From the NCBI GenBank assembly GCA_012934845.2, contig WNNJ02001103.1:1-64000 (forward strand): DNA of 64,000 bases, given 5' to 3'. Both the position numbers and the translations under genes were made by a program. The notes beneath the pieces are model-generated. The model was not told where the DNA came from. It saw only the letters and a list, made by a program, of their open reading frames with translations, and did no database searches. The first letter of the stretch is position 1; each line of letters opens with the position of its first letter. Positions 1 to 12,600 of the stretch are shown in pieces. The stretch comes from Pomphorhynchus laevis (taxonomy: Eukaryota > Acanthocephala > Palaeacanthocephala > Echinorhynchida > Pomphorhynchidae).

Positions 1-131
1 CGTTATATATATAACGAATTATACTATTCGTATATATATATATATAACGAATAGTTGCTAGGTCACACGAGGTGACTTTCGCATTGAAAACCAGCTACAG
101 AATCCTTCCTTCATGATATCCAATTCCATAC

Positions 132-221
132 ACCCTGACTACTAACGGCGCCATTGCCACAACCGTTTTCGTTTCGCCCGCTTTTTGCCACATGTTGGTA
201 GCCCCGGGCTCGTCAGAAGGC
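132..221 (-). ncRNA. Hammerhead ribozyme, satellite unit 1
   Basis: Read on the minus strand: core CUGACGA (216-210), helix II GCCCG (209-205) pairing with CGGGC (180-176), then GAAAC (175-171), a long helix III containing AACGG/CCGUU, and the cleavage triplet GUC (139-137). Cleavage would fall between 137 and 136. Helix I is GCCUU (221-217) with AGGGU (136-132), five pairs including wobbles. Helix III has an internal loop next to the core, so activity is not assured. Order of parts is type I. Hammerheads in tandem satellites are known from newts, schistosomes and cave crickets. Confidence 0.75.
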
Positions 222-574
222 TGACTACCAACTCTTCGCCTTTTGAAATTTGACTTATCCGAGATTCGAGTTGTCGCTCTCCGTACTTGGCTTGCGCTCT
301 TGACTGCTAGGCTACGAATCCAGGATTACCAGATTTCACACAGTATATGAAACCTTCCATCATGATATCCAGAAACTGCTTATTCCGAGATGCTTCTCTG
401 GCATGCTTATTATAGATTTTACCGTTTGAGATCATGAAGATCGATTGGAATCGGGACTGGTGATCCTTTGATGGATTCTTATTTATCTAACGAATAGTTG
501 CTAGGTCACACGAGGTGACTTTCGCATTGAAAACCAGCTACAGAATCCTTCTTTCATGATATCCAATTCCATAC

Positions 575-664
575 ACCCTGACTACTAACGGCGCCATTGC
601 CACAACCGTTTTCGTTTCGCCCGCTTTTTGCCACATGTTGGTAGCCCCGGGCTCGTCAGAAAGC
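575..664 (-). ncRNA. Hammerhead ribozyme, satellite unit 2
   Basis: Same architecture as the unit 1 motif, shifted by 443 bp. Here helix I reads GCUUU instead of GCCUU, which still pairs with AGGGU through an extra wobble. The core CUGACGA, helix II GCCCG/CGGGC and GAAAC are unchanged. Confidence 0.72.
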
Positions 665-1017
665 TGACTACCAACTCTTCGCCTTTTGAAATTTGACTTA
701 TCCGAGATTCGAGCTGTCGCTCTCCGTACTTGGCTTGCGCTCTTGACTGCTAGGCTACGAATCCAGGATTACCAGATTTCACACAGTATATGAAACCTTC
801 CATCATGATATCCAGAAACTGCATTGTCCGAGATGCTTCTCTGGCATGCTTTTTATAGATTTTACCGTTTGAGATCATGAAGATCGATTGGAATCGGGAC
901 TGGTGATCCTTTGATGGATTCTTATTTATGTAACGAATAGTTGCTAGGTCACACGATGTGACTTTCGCATTGAAAACCAGCTACAGAATCCTTCCTTCAT
1001 GATATCCAATTCCATAC

Positions 1018-1107
1018 ACCCTGACTACTAACGGCGCCATTGCCACAACCGTTTTCGTTTCGCCCGCTTTTTGCCACATGTTGGTAGCCCCGGGCTCGTC
1101 AGAAGGC
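1018..1107 (-). ncRNA. Hammerhead ribozyme, satellite unit 3
   Basis: Same architecture as unit 1, shifted by 886 bp (helix II 3' side complement at 1091-1095). All core positions are intact. Upstream on the minus strand the GGTAGTC block is changed to GGTAATC in this unit, which is outside the predicted core. Confidence 0.72.
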
Positions 1108-1464
1108 TGATTACCAACTCTTCGCCTTTTGAAATTTGACTTATCCGAGATTCGAGCTGTCGCTCTCCGTACTTGGCTTGCGCTCTTGACTGCTAGGCTA
1201 CGAATCCAGGATTACCAGATTTCACACAGTATATAAACCTTCCATCATGATATCCAGAAACTGCATTGTCCGAGATGCTTCTCTGGCATGCTTATTATAG
1301 ATTTTACCGTTTGAGATCATGAAGATCGATTGGAATCGGGACTGGTGATCCTTTGATGGATTCTTATTTATGTAACGAATAGTTGCTAGGTCACACAAGG
1401 TGACTTTCGCATTGAAAACCAGCTACAGAATCCTTCCTTCATGATATCCAATGCCATACACCCT

Positions 1465-1659
1465 AGTAGGGTGCATGATATCCAATTCCATACACCCTAG
1501 TAGGGTGTATGGAATTGGATATCATGAAGGAAGGATTCTGTAGCTGGTTTTCAATGCGAAAGTCACCTCGTGTGACCTAGCAACTATTCGTTACATAAAT
1601 AAGAATCCATCAAAGGATCACCAGTCCCGATTCCAATCGATCTTCATGATCTCAAACGG
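1465..1659 (+). repeat. Inverted satellite segment with double palindromic junction
   Basis: The array flips orientation through two near-identical junctions, each CACCCTAGTAGGGTG (about 1459-1473 and 1493-1507). A 30-bp rearranged piece lies between them. The plus-oriented segment from 1502 runs AGGGTGTATGG and onward, and matches the reverse complement of the satellite up to ACCGTTTGAG near 1658. Both arms start at the AGGGTG that would be the 5' end of the ribozyme cleavage product. No full ribozyme is present on this arm. Confidence 0.85.
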
Positions 1660-1889
1660 TAATATATATAACAGTTAGCTATAACACGTAGCTAACTAAA
1701 ATTCATCCGGTTGACATTATATTATTATGATGAAAAAATTTAATTTTAATTATTAATTATATTTTCAGAATATAAATACTTGCTATTTTAGTACAATTTA
1801 TGCAAATCTAGATTTAGCAGATATTTAAGAAACGTTAAAAACCGTATATTCGGAAATATATACAGATATATGTTAAATAACAATAATTA

Positions 1890-2850
1890 AGTATCGAAAT
1901 TAATACTGGTATAAAACACTATTTTAGTATTAATTCCACAAAAGAATTTTTCGAACAGACAAAAGGAATAAATTTTCAAAATATAAATACGTACGATTCT
2001 AGTACGCTTTATACAAATTTAGATTTAGCAGATATTAAAGAAGCGTTAGTAAAATTAATTAATCTTATATTCGGAAAAAGATATACATATATATGTTATA
2101 ATAATTATAACGCCTATCTAACAAAAATTAAACCAAGTAAATATAAATATATGGATAAAATTGAATTAATAGAATCCTTAAATATTTTGATAAATCAAAA
2201 TTATTTAAAAGTAGGGACATCTATATTTAGACAAGTAAAAGGTGTTCCAATGGGTGATAATAGTAGCCCAATTATAGCTGACTTATTTTTAAGCATTATA
2301 GAATATGAATTTGTTCATAATTATGTAAAAATAAATCTAAACAATATAAATATATGAAATATATGTTTCGATACATTGATGATATATGTGTATTTAATTC
2401 TAATAATTTTTATTCAATTAGTGCATTTATCCAGAAAGCCTTATTCTTAATAAAACCAATATTAATGATAAAGAAGGTGTATATCTAGATATGAACATTA
2501 AATTAACATTAACTAAAACTACTATTAATTTATATCGTAAAGATGACATATTTAAATTTACAAGAAACATATTTTTGCATGAGCATTCATGCATACCATA
2601 TAATATAAAATATAATAATTAAATAATGAAATTTTAAGAATTGCAACAATATGTAATGATATTGGTCTTCAAAATCATTTAAATAATTTAATAGATACAT
2701 ATTTTAACTAGGTTACTATAAAAATAAATCCCAGAAAATAGTAAAATATATTCAACACAATAATATAAAGAATATATTTCTCTTAAACGAATTTTTTTAT
2801 GGATGCCAAATTAAAAATATGTTTTGTATTAGAATAAATTACACTAAATA
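1890..2850 (+). pseudogene. Penelope-like RT fragment, copy A
   Basis: Decayed reverse transcriptase of the Penelope-like family that dominates this window. Recognisable parts in order: STLYTNLDLADI-type motif A block (about 2000-2050), GTSIFRQVKGVPMGDNSSP and IIADLFL (2215-2300), RYIDDI catalytic motif C (about 2370-2385, in another frame after a stop near 2357), and an LDMN-type downstream block. Several frameshifts and stops make it non-coding. The frame around 2151-2357 is the longest open piece. The copy is followed by the conserved 3' structured region of the family. Confidence 0.8.
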
Positions 2851-2859
2851 ATCAAATTC

Positions 2860-3130
2860 ATTAACCGAAATACGTCATTATCATGTATCTGATCCCACTG
2901 CTATGTACGGTCAAGGAATAGGGGCCAAAACCTAATAGCATAGCAGTTCCTCCAGATGACCTCTACTAAATGACCTCTAATTATCCTGATAGCAGATTAT
3001 CCTGATGACCTCTAATCAGAATAATTCTATCAGAATAATCCTTATTCTGATACATCGTCTGTTATTTATTAGTCAATTCATTAAAATTGACTTTTATTTT
3101 GAATTTTAAGTTTGTATTTTAACTTGATAT
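2860..3130 (+). repeat. 3' region of Penelope-like copy A
   Basis: Diverged copy of the family 3' UTR. The CTGCTATG and CATAGCAG strands of the predicted pseudoknot are both kept, while the outer GGCCCC strand is mutated to GATCCC. The tail runs through TCATTAAAATTGACTTTTA and related AT-rich blocks shared with 11.2, 17.6, 21.6, 40.7 and 45.6 kb. From 3130 to about 3590 the DNA is AT-rich with no supported gene. Confidence 0.7.
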
Positions 3131-3587
3131 TAACTTGATTAATTAAATTTATTAGATAGAAATTGTTGATTATATTAACAAAATGTAATTATTTTTAATG
3201 ATTTTTTAAATTTATTTTATTAATTATTTTAATTCATATTATGAATTATAATTAATTATGATTAATTGATTATTATTAATATTTGCCCTATGGATTGAGC
3301 ATAAGTTTGCACGGTTTCAATCTTAATGCCGTTTTCTTTGTAATATCTTCTTCAAGGATATCTTCCAAGTGGGAATGGCACGGCGCGTTATATAATATTA
3401 AAACATTATATTATATCACTTACCTATTATTTACAAAAGCGGTAAATATTTTAATTATTTACATAAGCGTTATTTATTTTTATATTAGTAAACTATAAAA
3501 ATTAATGCATTTATTTACTATTTTGTTGATCATGCTTACGAAATAAAATGTGAAATATTTTATGAATTTTACTGGTAATTTTTTAAT

Positions 3588-3606
3588 TTGCACTCTTTTT
3601 CCTCAG
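3588..3606 (+). other. Strong 3' splice acceptor upstream of SEH1 start
   Basis: A pyrimidine-rich CACTCTTTTTCCTCAG ends at 3606, directly before an ATG at 3607. It could be the acceptor of a 5' UTR intron or a spliced-leader trans-splicing site; the sequence does not say which. No upstream noncoding exon was identified. Confidence 0.45.
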
Positions 3607-3654
3607 ATGCACTCATCCATTTCTTATTCTTTAATCGAATTCGACAAAGTTTAA
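3607..3654 (+). other. Short upstream ORF overlapping SEH1 start (TAATG)
   Basis: ATG at 3607 opens a 15-codon frame, out of frame with SEH1, that ends in TAA at 3652-3654. Its last base is the A of the SEH1 ATG, giving a TAATG stop-start overlap. If the transcript begins near the acceptor at 3606 this would be the first AUG, so SEH1 would need leaky scanning or reinitiation. Confidence 0.35.
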
Positions 3655-6600
3655 TGGACGTTAAAATCAGCAGTGATTGTGTTAATTCTGTGCCAATAAA
3701 TGTAGGCAAAGCTTCTGTGAATGACATTCAATTTGATTTCTTTGGTAACAGAGTGGCAACATGTTTCACTGATCATCATATTAGGGTAAGTGAATTTTTT
3801 CTTTACCCTAATTTATATATAAGCATGCCGATAAATATTTGCATTTAAATTCGATTAACCATTATACGCCATATCAAAAGGGTAGTAAAAGATTGGATAA
3901 TTAAATTTAAAATACCTGAAATTATATATTACCTATAAATTTAGTTAAATTTAGGTAAATTTAGAATTGGAATATAGAAGTATATTTAGAATATAGAATA
4001 TTTAAATTAAAATATTTTTTATTATTTATATTTAAACCGCATTCGAATAATTTATAAAATGTTGGAACAAATGATGTTTTTATTTATAAAATCTAATGTT
4101 GATAGATTTTTATTTGTATAGAAAGGCTGTTATGCTAATGTTGATAGATTTTTATTAGTATAGAAAGGCTGTTATGATTAAAGTTTGCCTGTTAATAGTT
4201 GATTTATTAATTTATATGAAATATAAATTAATATTTATTAATTTGCACCGAAACAATAATTTGAATTTTTTTATTTCAATAAAAATAATTAATTTTTATA
4301 ATTTATAAAATTATTTATTTATAATTAATAAATTTATAATATTAATATTAATTAATATTAATAATAATTAATATAATAATTATATAATTAATATTAATAA
4401 TAATTAATATAATAATTATATAATTTATATTAATAATTATGAATATTAATTAATATTATTAATATTAATTAATATTATTAATATTAATTAATAATAATAT
4501 TTATATATTTATATATAAATAATAAATTACAAATTATTTATAAAATAATTTTCAATTATGTTAATTATTGGTAATTTTAAATAAAAGCGTTTCGATGCTG
4601 TAGTACAAGATGATATAAATAATAGAGCTAGTAAATCATAATATTGTATTATGATATTTATATAATACTATATATATTTTTATTTTATTATATAAATTAA
4701 TGTGAATATTTAATACTCATTGATAATCTAATCAAAACACATTTGCCTTTATAACCCTGAAGGTGTATGACACCGAGCATCTGACAAAAGGTTTTTGTGA
4801 CGGTTCATTAAAAGTGTTCACAGCACATTAAGATTGTGATGTGAACACAATGTTTAAATAGATTTAGTCGTGGCTTTTTTATTAATGTATAATTTTTACA
4901 TTTTATAATTTTTATAATTATAAATTGTAAAAACTACAATTAAAATTTTTATAATTTTTTTATGAGAGAAATATTTATTTATCTTTTCCCATGTGCCACG
5001 GGCAAAGGATTCATACTTGTACAGTCTGTACAAGTATGAATTAACGGTGAAAAGGTTTACACGCTAGAAATTTAAATTCAATATTACTAGAAATCTAAAT
5101 TTAATGAACTTCAAATGTAAGTTCATTGAGTTAACATCACCGCTTTATTCCACCGATTGACTTTAATATGAATCGTGTAAGAATGGAACATCTTCGTATG
5201 TGCAATAGTTCATCGCAAGGTCTCTAGCAAAATCTACATCGTCAATTAACATATTTGATATGACACCAAATTGAATTTTAATATATCTTATCGTATCAAC
5301 AAAAAATCGAAGGACGTTTAAGATATAACGAATATTTCCACATTAATGGTTGTAGTACCCAGAAATTTGCATAAATTCCAAATAAATTAAAAAAGAGAAT
5401 TTAACTTTAAAAAATAATTTCAATTATTTAAATTTATTAAATTTTAACTTTAGGTTTTGTTAATTAAAATTGTTATTTTTATAATTTTTGCATTAATTTT
5501 TTAAATCTGCTTATTTGTAAAATATTAAATATAAATGTAAACTATTTGTGCACATTATTTAATTATCAATTTGATTTGTGGTCATCGGTAAAATCATATT
5601 AGAAAATACGTTTTATATTTCAAATTATAGGTTTTCAACTATTGCTTTCAAGCAACATAATCACCTTTGCGCTTTATTTATTTGTTTGCTGCATTTTTAT
5701 CTCACGGATATGGTATTTTCTGTTACAGATGAGATAGGAAAGCGTGTAATGTAAATACGAAGTATTTTCTCGTGTCAAATCAAAACTAACTTAGCAATAA
5801 GCAATTTCACTAAAAGAAATTGCTAATAAATTACTGAAAATGTAATTCTTAGTTATAAATTGTGTAGTATATGAATTGTAAGCATTGTGTCAAACGCATA
5901 CTAGTATATATCTTTATTAATCGAATTTATGTTTTGATTTTTATTATTTAGCAATATAATATTAAATATTATACAACATTTAATATCATATTAAATATAT
6001 TGAATATAATAAACATATTCGATATTAATATTATCATATTAATTATATTAGTTTTGTCTATATATGTGCTATTTAAAGTTTCTCTTTATCTTTTCTTTTA
6101 GACAACAGTTGTTTGCTGAGATTTTTAAATAAACTCTTCAAAATTTAAATAAAAATTTGTAATTTTAACTAGATATTCTGAACAAGATGTTATTTTCCGA
6201 ATATTTTATTATTTAGATATACGAGCGAACAGTCAACGATGATATAGATACAGAATACACTGAAACTTGTAGCTGGAAGGTAGTTATGTTTGTAAATTCT
6301 ATTAAAAATTTGTAAATATTAATGAAATATTAAATATTAAAATATCAGAGGTTGAATGATCGCATCTGATAAATGATCTATCACCCTTGTAGAGCTATAA
6401 AAGATTACTACATCGGTTCAAGGATGTTTTATTAATTGAAATTTTTGATGACACTGCACTCTACTCTTATCCTATCTATAAACCAACATCAGCTCGCTAC
6501 ATTTCCGCATAGGTGGACCTCATTAGCTCCTAATCCAATACCGATGTTTCAAGTTTTGGTCCTTTTAATGTTGCCTGACGATTACTCGATTCGTCTGTTT

Positions 6601-9600
6601 TTATTAGTAATTAGATTTAATTAAAAACTTTTGTCTTACATTTCGCAAATTTAATTGAAATAATTTCTGATTTCAAATTAAATCATCGTTGGTAGGGGAA
6701 GCTGCTACCTTTAATTTGAAAATCTACCTACTTTTCTTAATGATTAATATTATCTAACTAGCCATCTATAATTTGTTTTGTTAAGTTAATATACCTTTGC
6801 AGTCATTTATACCATTGAAATGATGATGACTCTTTTTGTTCTGCGCATTGCTTCAATCCTATCTACAAGCCAACAGCTTGTAGAACACAAGCTGTTAGAA
6901 TACAAGCTTTGATATAATGCAAGCCTTAGTTTCTAGAACAAATTCAAATCAATCGACGATGATACGTTGTTCACTGTAAACGTAAATTTAAAGTTAATAT
7001 ATGTGCGCAGTCATTGTTACATTTACATTTTTGTATGCGAATATTTGCTGCCAACATTCGCATTTATTGCAAACTTAAAGAATTTGATATTTCTAATGTG
7101 CTGTAACATATTTTATATTCAACAAAGAGTCTTTTATTATAAAATATAATTATATATCTTTTATAATTTATATATTATAAATAATTTATATATTGATTTT
7201 TATTTATAATTTATATATTACATAATGTAATATATGTAATATATTTCTTATGGCTTAGCGTATTTGGATATATTTTGAAAAATATTTTTGGAATATCTTT
7301 TAAATCAATTAAAATATCTTTTGATTAATTGGATACAAGAATTTTTAAATGTGTGTTTTATTTTGTATTACTTGACATATTGTCTGATGTTACTTATTTT
7401 CAGTAGTGAACTTTAAAATAAATATTTAAACTAACTGATTTTGATGGATTTATTAAATTTGGAATGTTAGAGCAGAATCAAGGATAATAAGTTTATTTTT
7501 ATGTTTTGCATCATCAAAAAAACAAAATACAATTTGTTTGTGAATTTATTATTTGGGAAAACAATTTTCCAGCTTCATAATTTAAAATATATGAATACGT
7601 AAATCATTATTTTATGCGTCAACTGAGGGGACATGGAGAAGTAAATCTTTCTTTAGATTAATTAATTTAGGACTAAATCAAAATAATATCAACAAATTTA
7701 TAAATTGGAGGAATTTGCGTATAATGGAACTAAGTGGTAGATTAATATGGTTCTGGTTTACCCTGTAGAGTTTTGTCTCCTAGTACGTCATCGTAATGCC
7801 CTAAATAAATATAACATTTATTTACCCTTGCACTCTATATTTCTCATTAATTTAAATTAATGTATTTATCAGTAATTAATATATTTCTCATTAATATTCA
7901 TGTATTTATCATTAATAAATATATTTCTCATTGATATTTTTGCTTATACAATTTTCCAGCTTCATAATACAATAAATATACAGTATTTTACACAATACAA
8001 TATAATACAATATATTAATATGGTATTATTGTATATATTAATATATACATATATATATTATATATACATATACTATTTATACATATATAATACCATATAT
8101 ATTAATATGGTATTGCCATTATTAATATGGTAATATTGTATGTATATAATACATAATACAATATAATACATACAAAACTCTACACAATAAAAAGTCACAA
8201 TATTTCGACATATCCTGCTATTATCTACAAGAAAATTACAAACTGCTTATTCAATTTTAATTAAGAAAAGTTTATCCTAATTTTATGAAATATTAACATA
8301 ATATTTTATTAAATATTACGTCAATATTTAAATTTTACGATTTAAATTTTGATAATTATATTTTATTCTGCACGCTGCTTTAATCCTATCAATAAGCCAA
8401 CAACTGCATGCTACATTTCAGCATTGTTAAACATCATCTACTGATCCAATATCAGGCCGGTTCACGTTTCAAACTAATATACTTTTATCATATATTTTCA
8501 TCATATACTTTCATCATATATTGCCTCGGCGATAGACTTCGTGACAAGCTAGCTGTACAACAAAACCTTCGCATCAACATTATGAAATGTTGTCTTAATT
8601 CTCTAAACGTCAGGACTACGGCGTCTTCGGTTAGCGACGCGCTCTGGTACGGCCTGGCCTGACCGATAAGTCATCAATATTGTCTGTAGTAAAAGCGACT
8701 GCAAGTTAAAAGTTTTGTTTTTTATGAATATTACATTGTCTGTGAAATATTACTATTTTTAAAATAGTAAATGTGTTTTATATATGAGTTGCTAATGTCA
8801 ATATTACTTTTTTTGATAATATAATGAAATACCAAATATTTAAAATATTTAATATTTTTAAAATTTTTGTTTTTTTTATGAATTTTACATTGTCTGTCTA
8901 TAAACGCTCTTTAATTAACTATTATTTTAATAATGAATTATAATTATTCAATTATAATTATTCATTTTTTTGTAAGTTTTGGAGCCATTTTTAACTGTTT
9001 TTTAAGATGCTTGTAGATTGTAAGCAATACTTTTAGCGGGCAATTTAGCAATGTTTAGTGAATTAAAAAATTAATCGATGTAAAATTACCGATGTAGACC
9101 GAGGAGAATTACTTTATAATAAATGAATAAAATTAAAGTTTTCTCATTACATTTCAATTAACATTATGGTAAGTTCGAACTGTGGGGTTTAATCCGTTTC
9201 GATATAGTGGTTCGTTAAAATTTGCGTTGCCTTTCATTTCGTTTTTTTCTGGTGCACGTTTGTTTAGCGCGTGCAAAAGTCAAATTCTTACAAGTTTTAG
9301 AAAATTGTATACTCACCCCATTTCTGAATTAATAATATTAAATAGCATATTTGCCTCTTTTATAATTTCTTTTTTAAATAAACAATAAATAATTGATTAA
9401 TAAATAATTAAGGCCCACAATGCATCAGTTTGGCGTGTTTCATGGGCACATCCTGAGTTCGGACAAATCTTAGCAAGCTGTTCACTAGATAGACAGGTAA
9501 TTATATGGGAAGAAATAATTTATCAAGAAATGAATGACACAAAAGCTACACGTGCTACATCGCCTTTACCGGGTGCTCAGTCTAATTGGATTAAACGTGT

Positions 9601-12600
9601 GACTTTTGTAGACAGCAGGGCAAATGTCTCAGATGTACGCTTTGCTCCAAAATATTTTGGATTGCTAGTCGCATTTACATCCTTTGACGGATCGTTTCGC
9701 GTTTACGAAGTTGGTAGCACTAGGAATTTAAGTGTGTGGTCATTACAGGCGGAAGTGCCAATTGAAAGTGACAAACCTCAAGAGCCACAGGGATCGAGTT
9801 TTGTATGGCTGCCTGCATTAAGTTCCCTAGCATGGAGTAATGCTCATCACGGCTTACCTATAATTGCGATTGGTGTAGATAGGTCAGTTCAGTATGGACA
9901 GTCGACTCAACGACGTATAACTAAATCAAACCAGAATCCATCTCACTTACAATGCTGGCAATCTACAATCGAGTCAATTGGCAACGGAGTCAAGTACTAT
10001 ATACTAAATACACTTTTTCTACCTTATTATGCATGCTTTCTAGGAAATGGAAACGCATCGACAACCTGAATTTGTTGAGTCGTGTACGCGATGTTTTATT
10101 TGCACCATGTAATGGTTGTGCATTTCATTTACTTGCTGCTGCATTAGAACACGAAGTTGAATTGTATACAATTAGCTTCTCATCGATCAGCAGGTAGATT
10201 GCACAGCTTTCAAATATGTTAATATGTAACTTTAAAAGACACCAGGAACCTTCAATTCGTAAAGTGACTTCAATTCATAGAGACTACCATACCGCAACAG
10301 TAAGTTCTGTTACTTAATGTAGAGAAATGATTTTTTTGTCTTTTAAAAGTTATATTTTAAATATTTACGTAAATCATTATTTTATGCCTCAACTGAGGGG
10401 ACATGGAGAAGTAAATCTTTCTTTAGATTAATTAATTTAGGACTAAATCAAAATAATATCAACAAATTTTTATTAATAAAGTATTTCTAGCTCTAGTTGT
10501 ATCGTTTCAACTAGTTATAAGATCTTTTAATTCAAATATAATGTATAATTTATTTCAAATAATTGAAATCTTAATATATTTTCAAAAATGACAATTATAT
10601 CATTTTATCATTAACAAAATACATCACGACAAGAAAGAAATATTTCTTGTCTTATTTATGATTGAATTCACTTGAAGCGATTTTGAGCAACAGTAGATAC
10701 CTCATTCTGATAAAATTTCTAACTGTTTATATATTTTATATAATATATATTATATATAATAATATATAATATATATATTATATATAATAAATAGCATATT
10801 ATATATAAACCCTTCGAAAGGAGAAGAGTTGGTAGTCAGACTTCTGACGAGCCCGGAGCTGCCAATATGTGGCAGAAATCGGATGAAACGAAAACGGCTG
10901 TAGCAATGGTGCCGTTAGTAGTCAGGGTGTATGGAATTGGATGTCATGAAGGAAGAATTCTGCAGCTGGTTTTCAATGAGAAAGTCACCTTGTGTGACCA
11001 ATCAACTATTATAATTTAGTATATCAAATCAGCTAACTGAGTCTACGTATTTAATAAAATTATAAAATAAACAAAACAATAATGCTAAATCAAAATTTAA
11101 TAATTAAATAATAAAATAAATAATTGTTATAAGATTTTTTATAATTTATATCAAGTTAAAATAACAAAATTGAAATTTAAAATAAAAGTCAATTTTTATG
11201 AACTGACTAATAAATAATAGACATATTAGTATATATACTATATATAATAGTATATATACTAAATTATCGTAACAGTAACTAACCGAAGACCATAGACAAA
11301 TTTTTATTTCGACAACGTTTCGATCCTCACTAGGATCTTTATCAAGTCAAATTATTGTAATTAGACAAAACAATTATAACTTTTTATAATTGTTCTGTCT
11401 GATCCTTGTGAGGATCGAAACGTGGTCTTTGGTTACTGTTTCGATAATTTAGTATTTGAAAGTATAATATATGGATATCAGCCTGCAGCTCTTGAATTCA
11501 GCTCCATTATATATAAACATCATCGAGATGGATCATACTACAGATGAGCGCTGCTGGTCATCTCTGACGTCTAGTAGTAACACATATTATGCTGGCCGTT
11601 GAGTGTAGTCCAGTTAAGTATTGTCAGCAGCTTCCAACATATTGCCGTATTTTAATGGAATCCTGGACCCTTTTTATCAAGCATCTTTGATGCAACCTGT
11701 AAGATATATACCATATTTATATAAATAAATTTATATATATCATTGGACAAATATATATAATTTATATATGTGAACAGTATTTGCGAATTGTTGACTGACT
11801 GTGTAGTGTGTAACTAAAGAATTAAATATGTCCAACTGAAGAATTGCTATGGACGAAAATGCGGTCCCAAGGGATACGGATTTGGAGTGGGAGCTGGTGT
11901 GCTGGGTATGGATGCAGGCTAACATCTAGGCAACAAAGAAACAACAATGACCGAATAGTTTACATTATTATGTCTCTGATGGGTCGCAAAACCTTTCGGC
12001 CGATGAATCTATAGACAAATAACTTCACACTGTTTAGATGTATGCAAGAACTGTAACTGAATCATTAGCTCGAAACGTTTTAAAATAAAATCTAGTTGCT
12101 TATTTCACAATTGTAATATTATATTTATCGTATTATAAATATGAATTTCAATTCGAATAATCATTACACGCCATATCAAATTATTATTTCGAGTAATATC
12201 AAATTAATATCAATTTTATCAAATCTTATTTCAAGCCTATAATATTTTATATTCTTTTTATACTTACTAGCACTAGCTAGTAAGTCTAGAATAAGAAATG
12301 ACAAGCAAAATGTGCGTGTCTTCTAAGTATCTTTTCTTAAACATTTTATAATTATATCTAACTTTAAACATTTTATAATACATTTTTAATACATTTGAAT
12401 GGCTTTTCCATATTTTAGAAATTTGGCAATACATGAAATATTGTCAATATTTAGGTTGAGCGGATCCGATGGAATGTTACCGGTTCAGTTATTTTGTCGA
12501 CTGATGCTCACGGAGTAGTCGTTGCTTCTAGAGGTAATTTTTTAAAATAAAAATAGCATTTATTTTAAACCCAAAAAAGATTTAATTGTAAATGTTAATT

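Larger units (their letters stand above)
46..1464 (-). repeat. 443-bp satellite, three full units and a partial fourth
   Basis: The unit start AACGAATAGTTGC recurs at 46, 489, 932 and 1374, so the period is 443, 443 and 442 bp. Units differ by a few substitutions only, such as a G/A change in the TCAGAAGG block and an indel near 1233, which implies recent homogenisation. The fourth unit stops at 1464. Read on the minus strand each full unit carries a hammerhead-type ribozyme, listed separately. The unit is clearly more GC-rich than its AT-rich surroundings. The first 45 bases are TA-rich simple sequence. The window begins close to or inside the array, so the true array may be longer. Confidence 0.93.

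Noticed and set aside
4310-4510. CRISPR-like or structured repeat array
   Set aside because: Only AT-rich low-complexity sequence without regular spacers.
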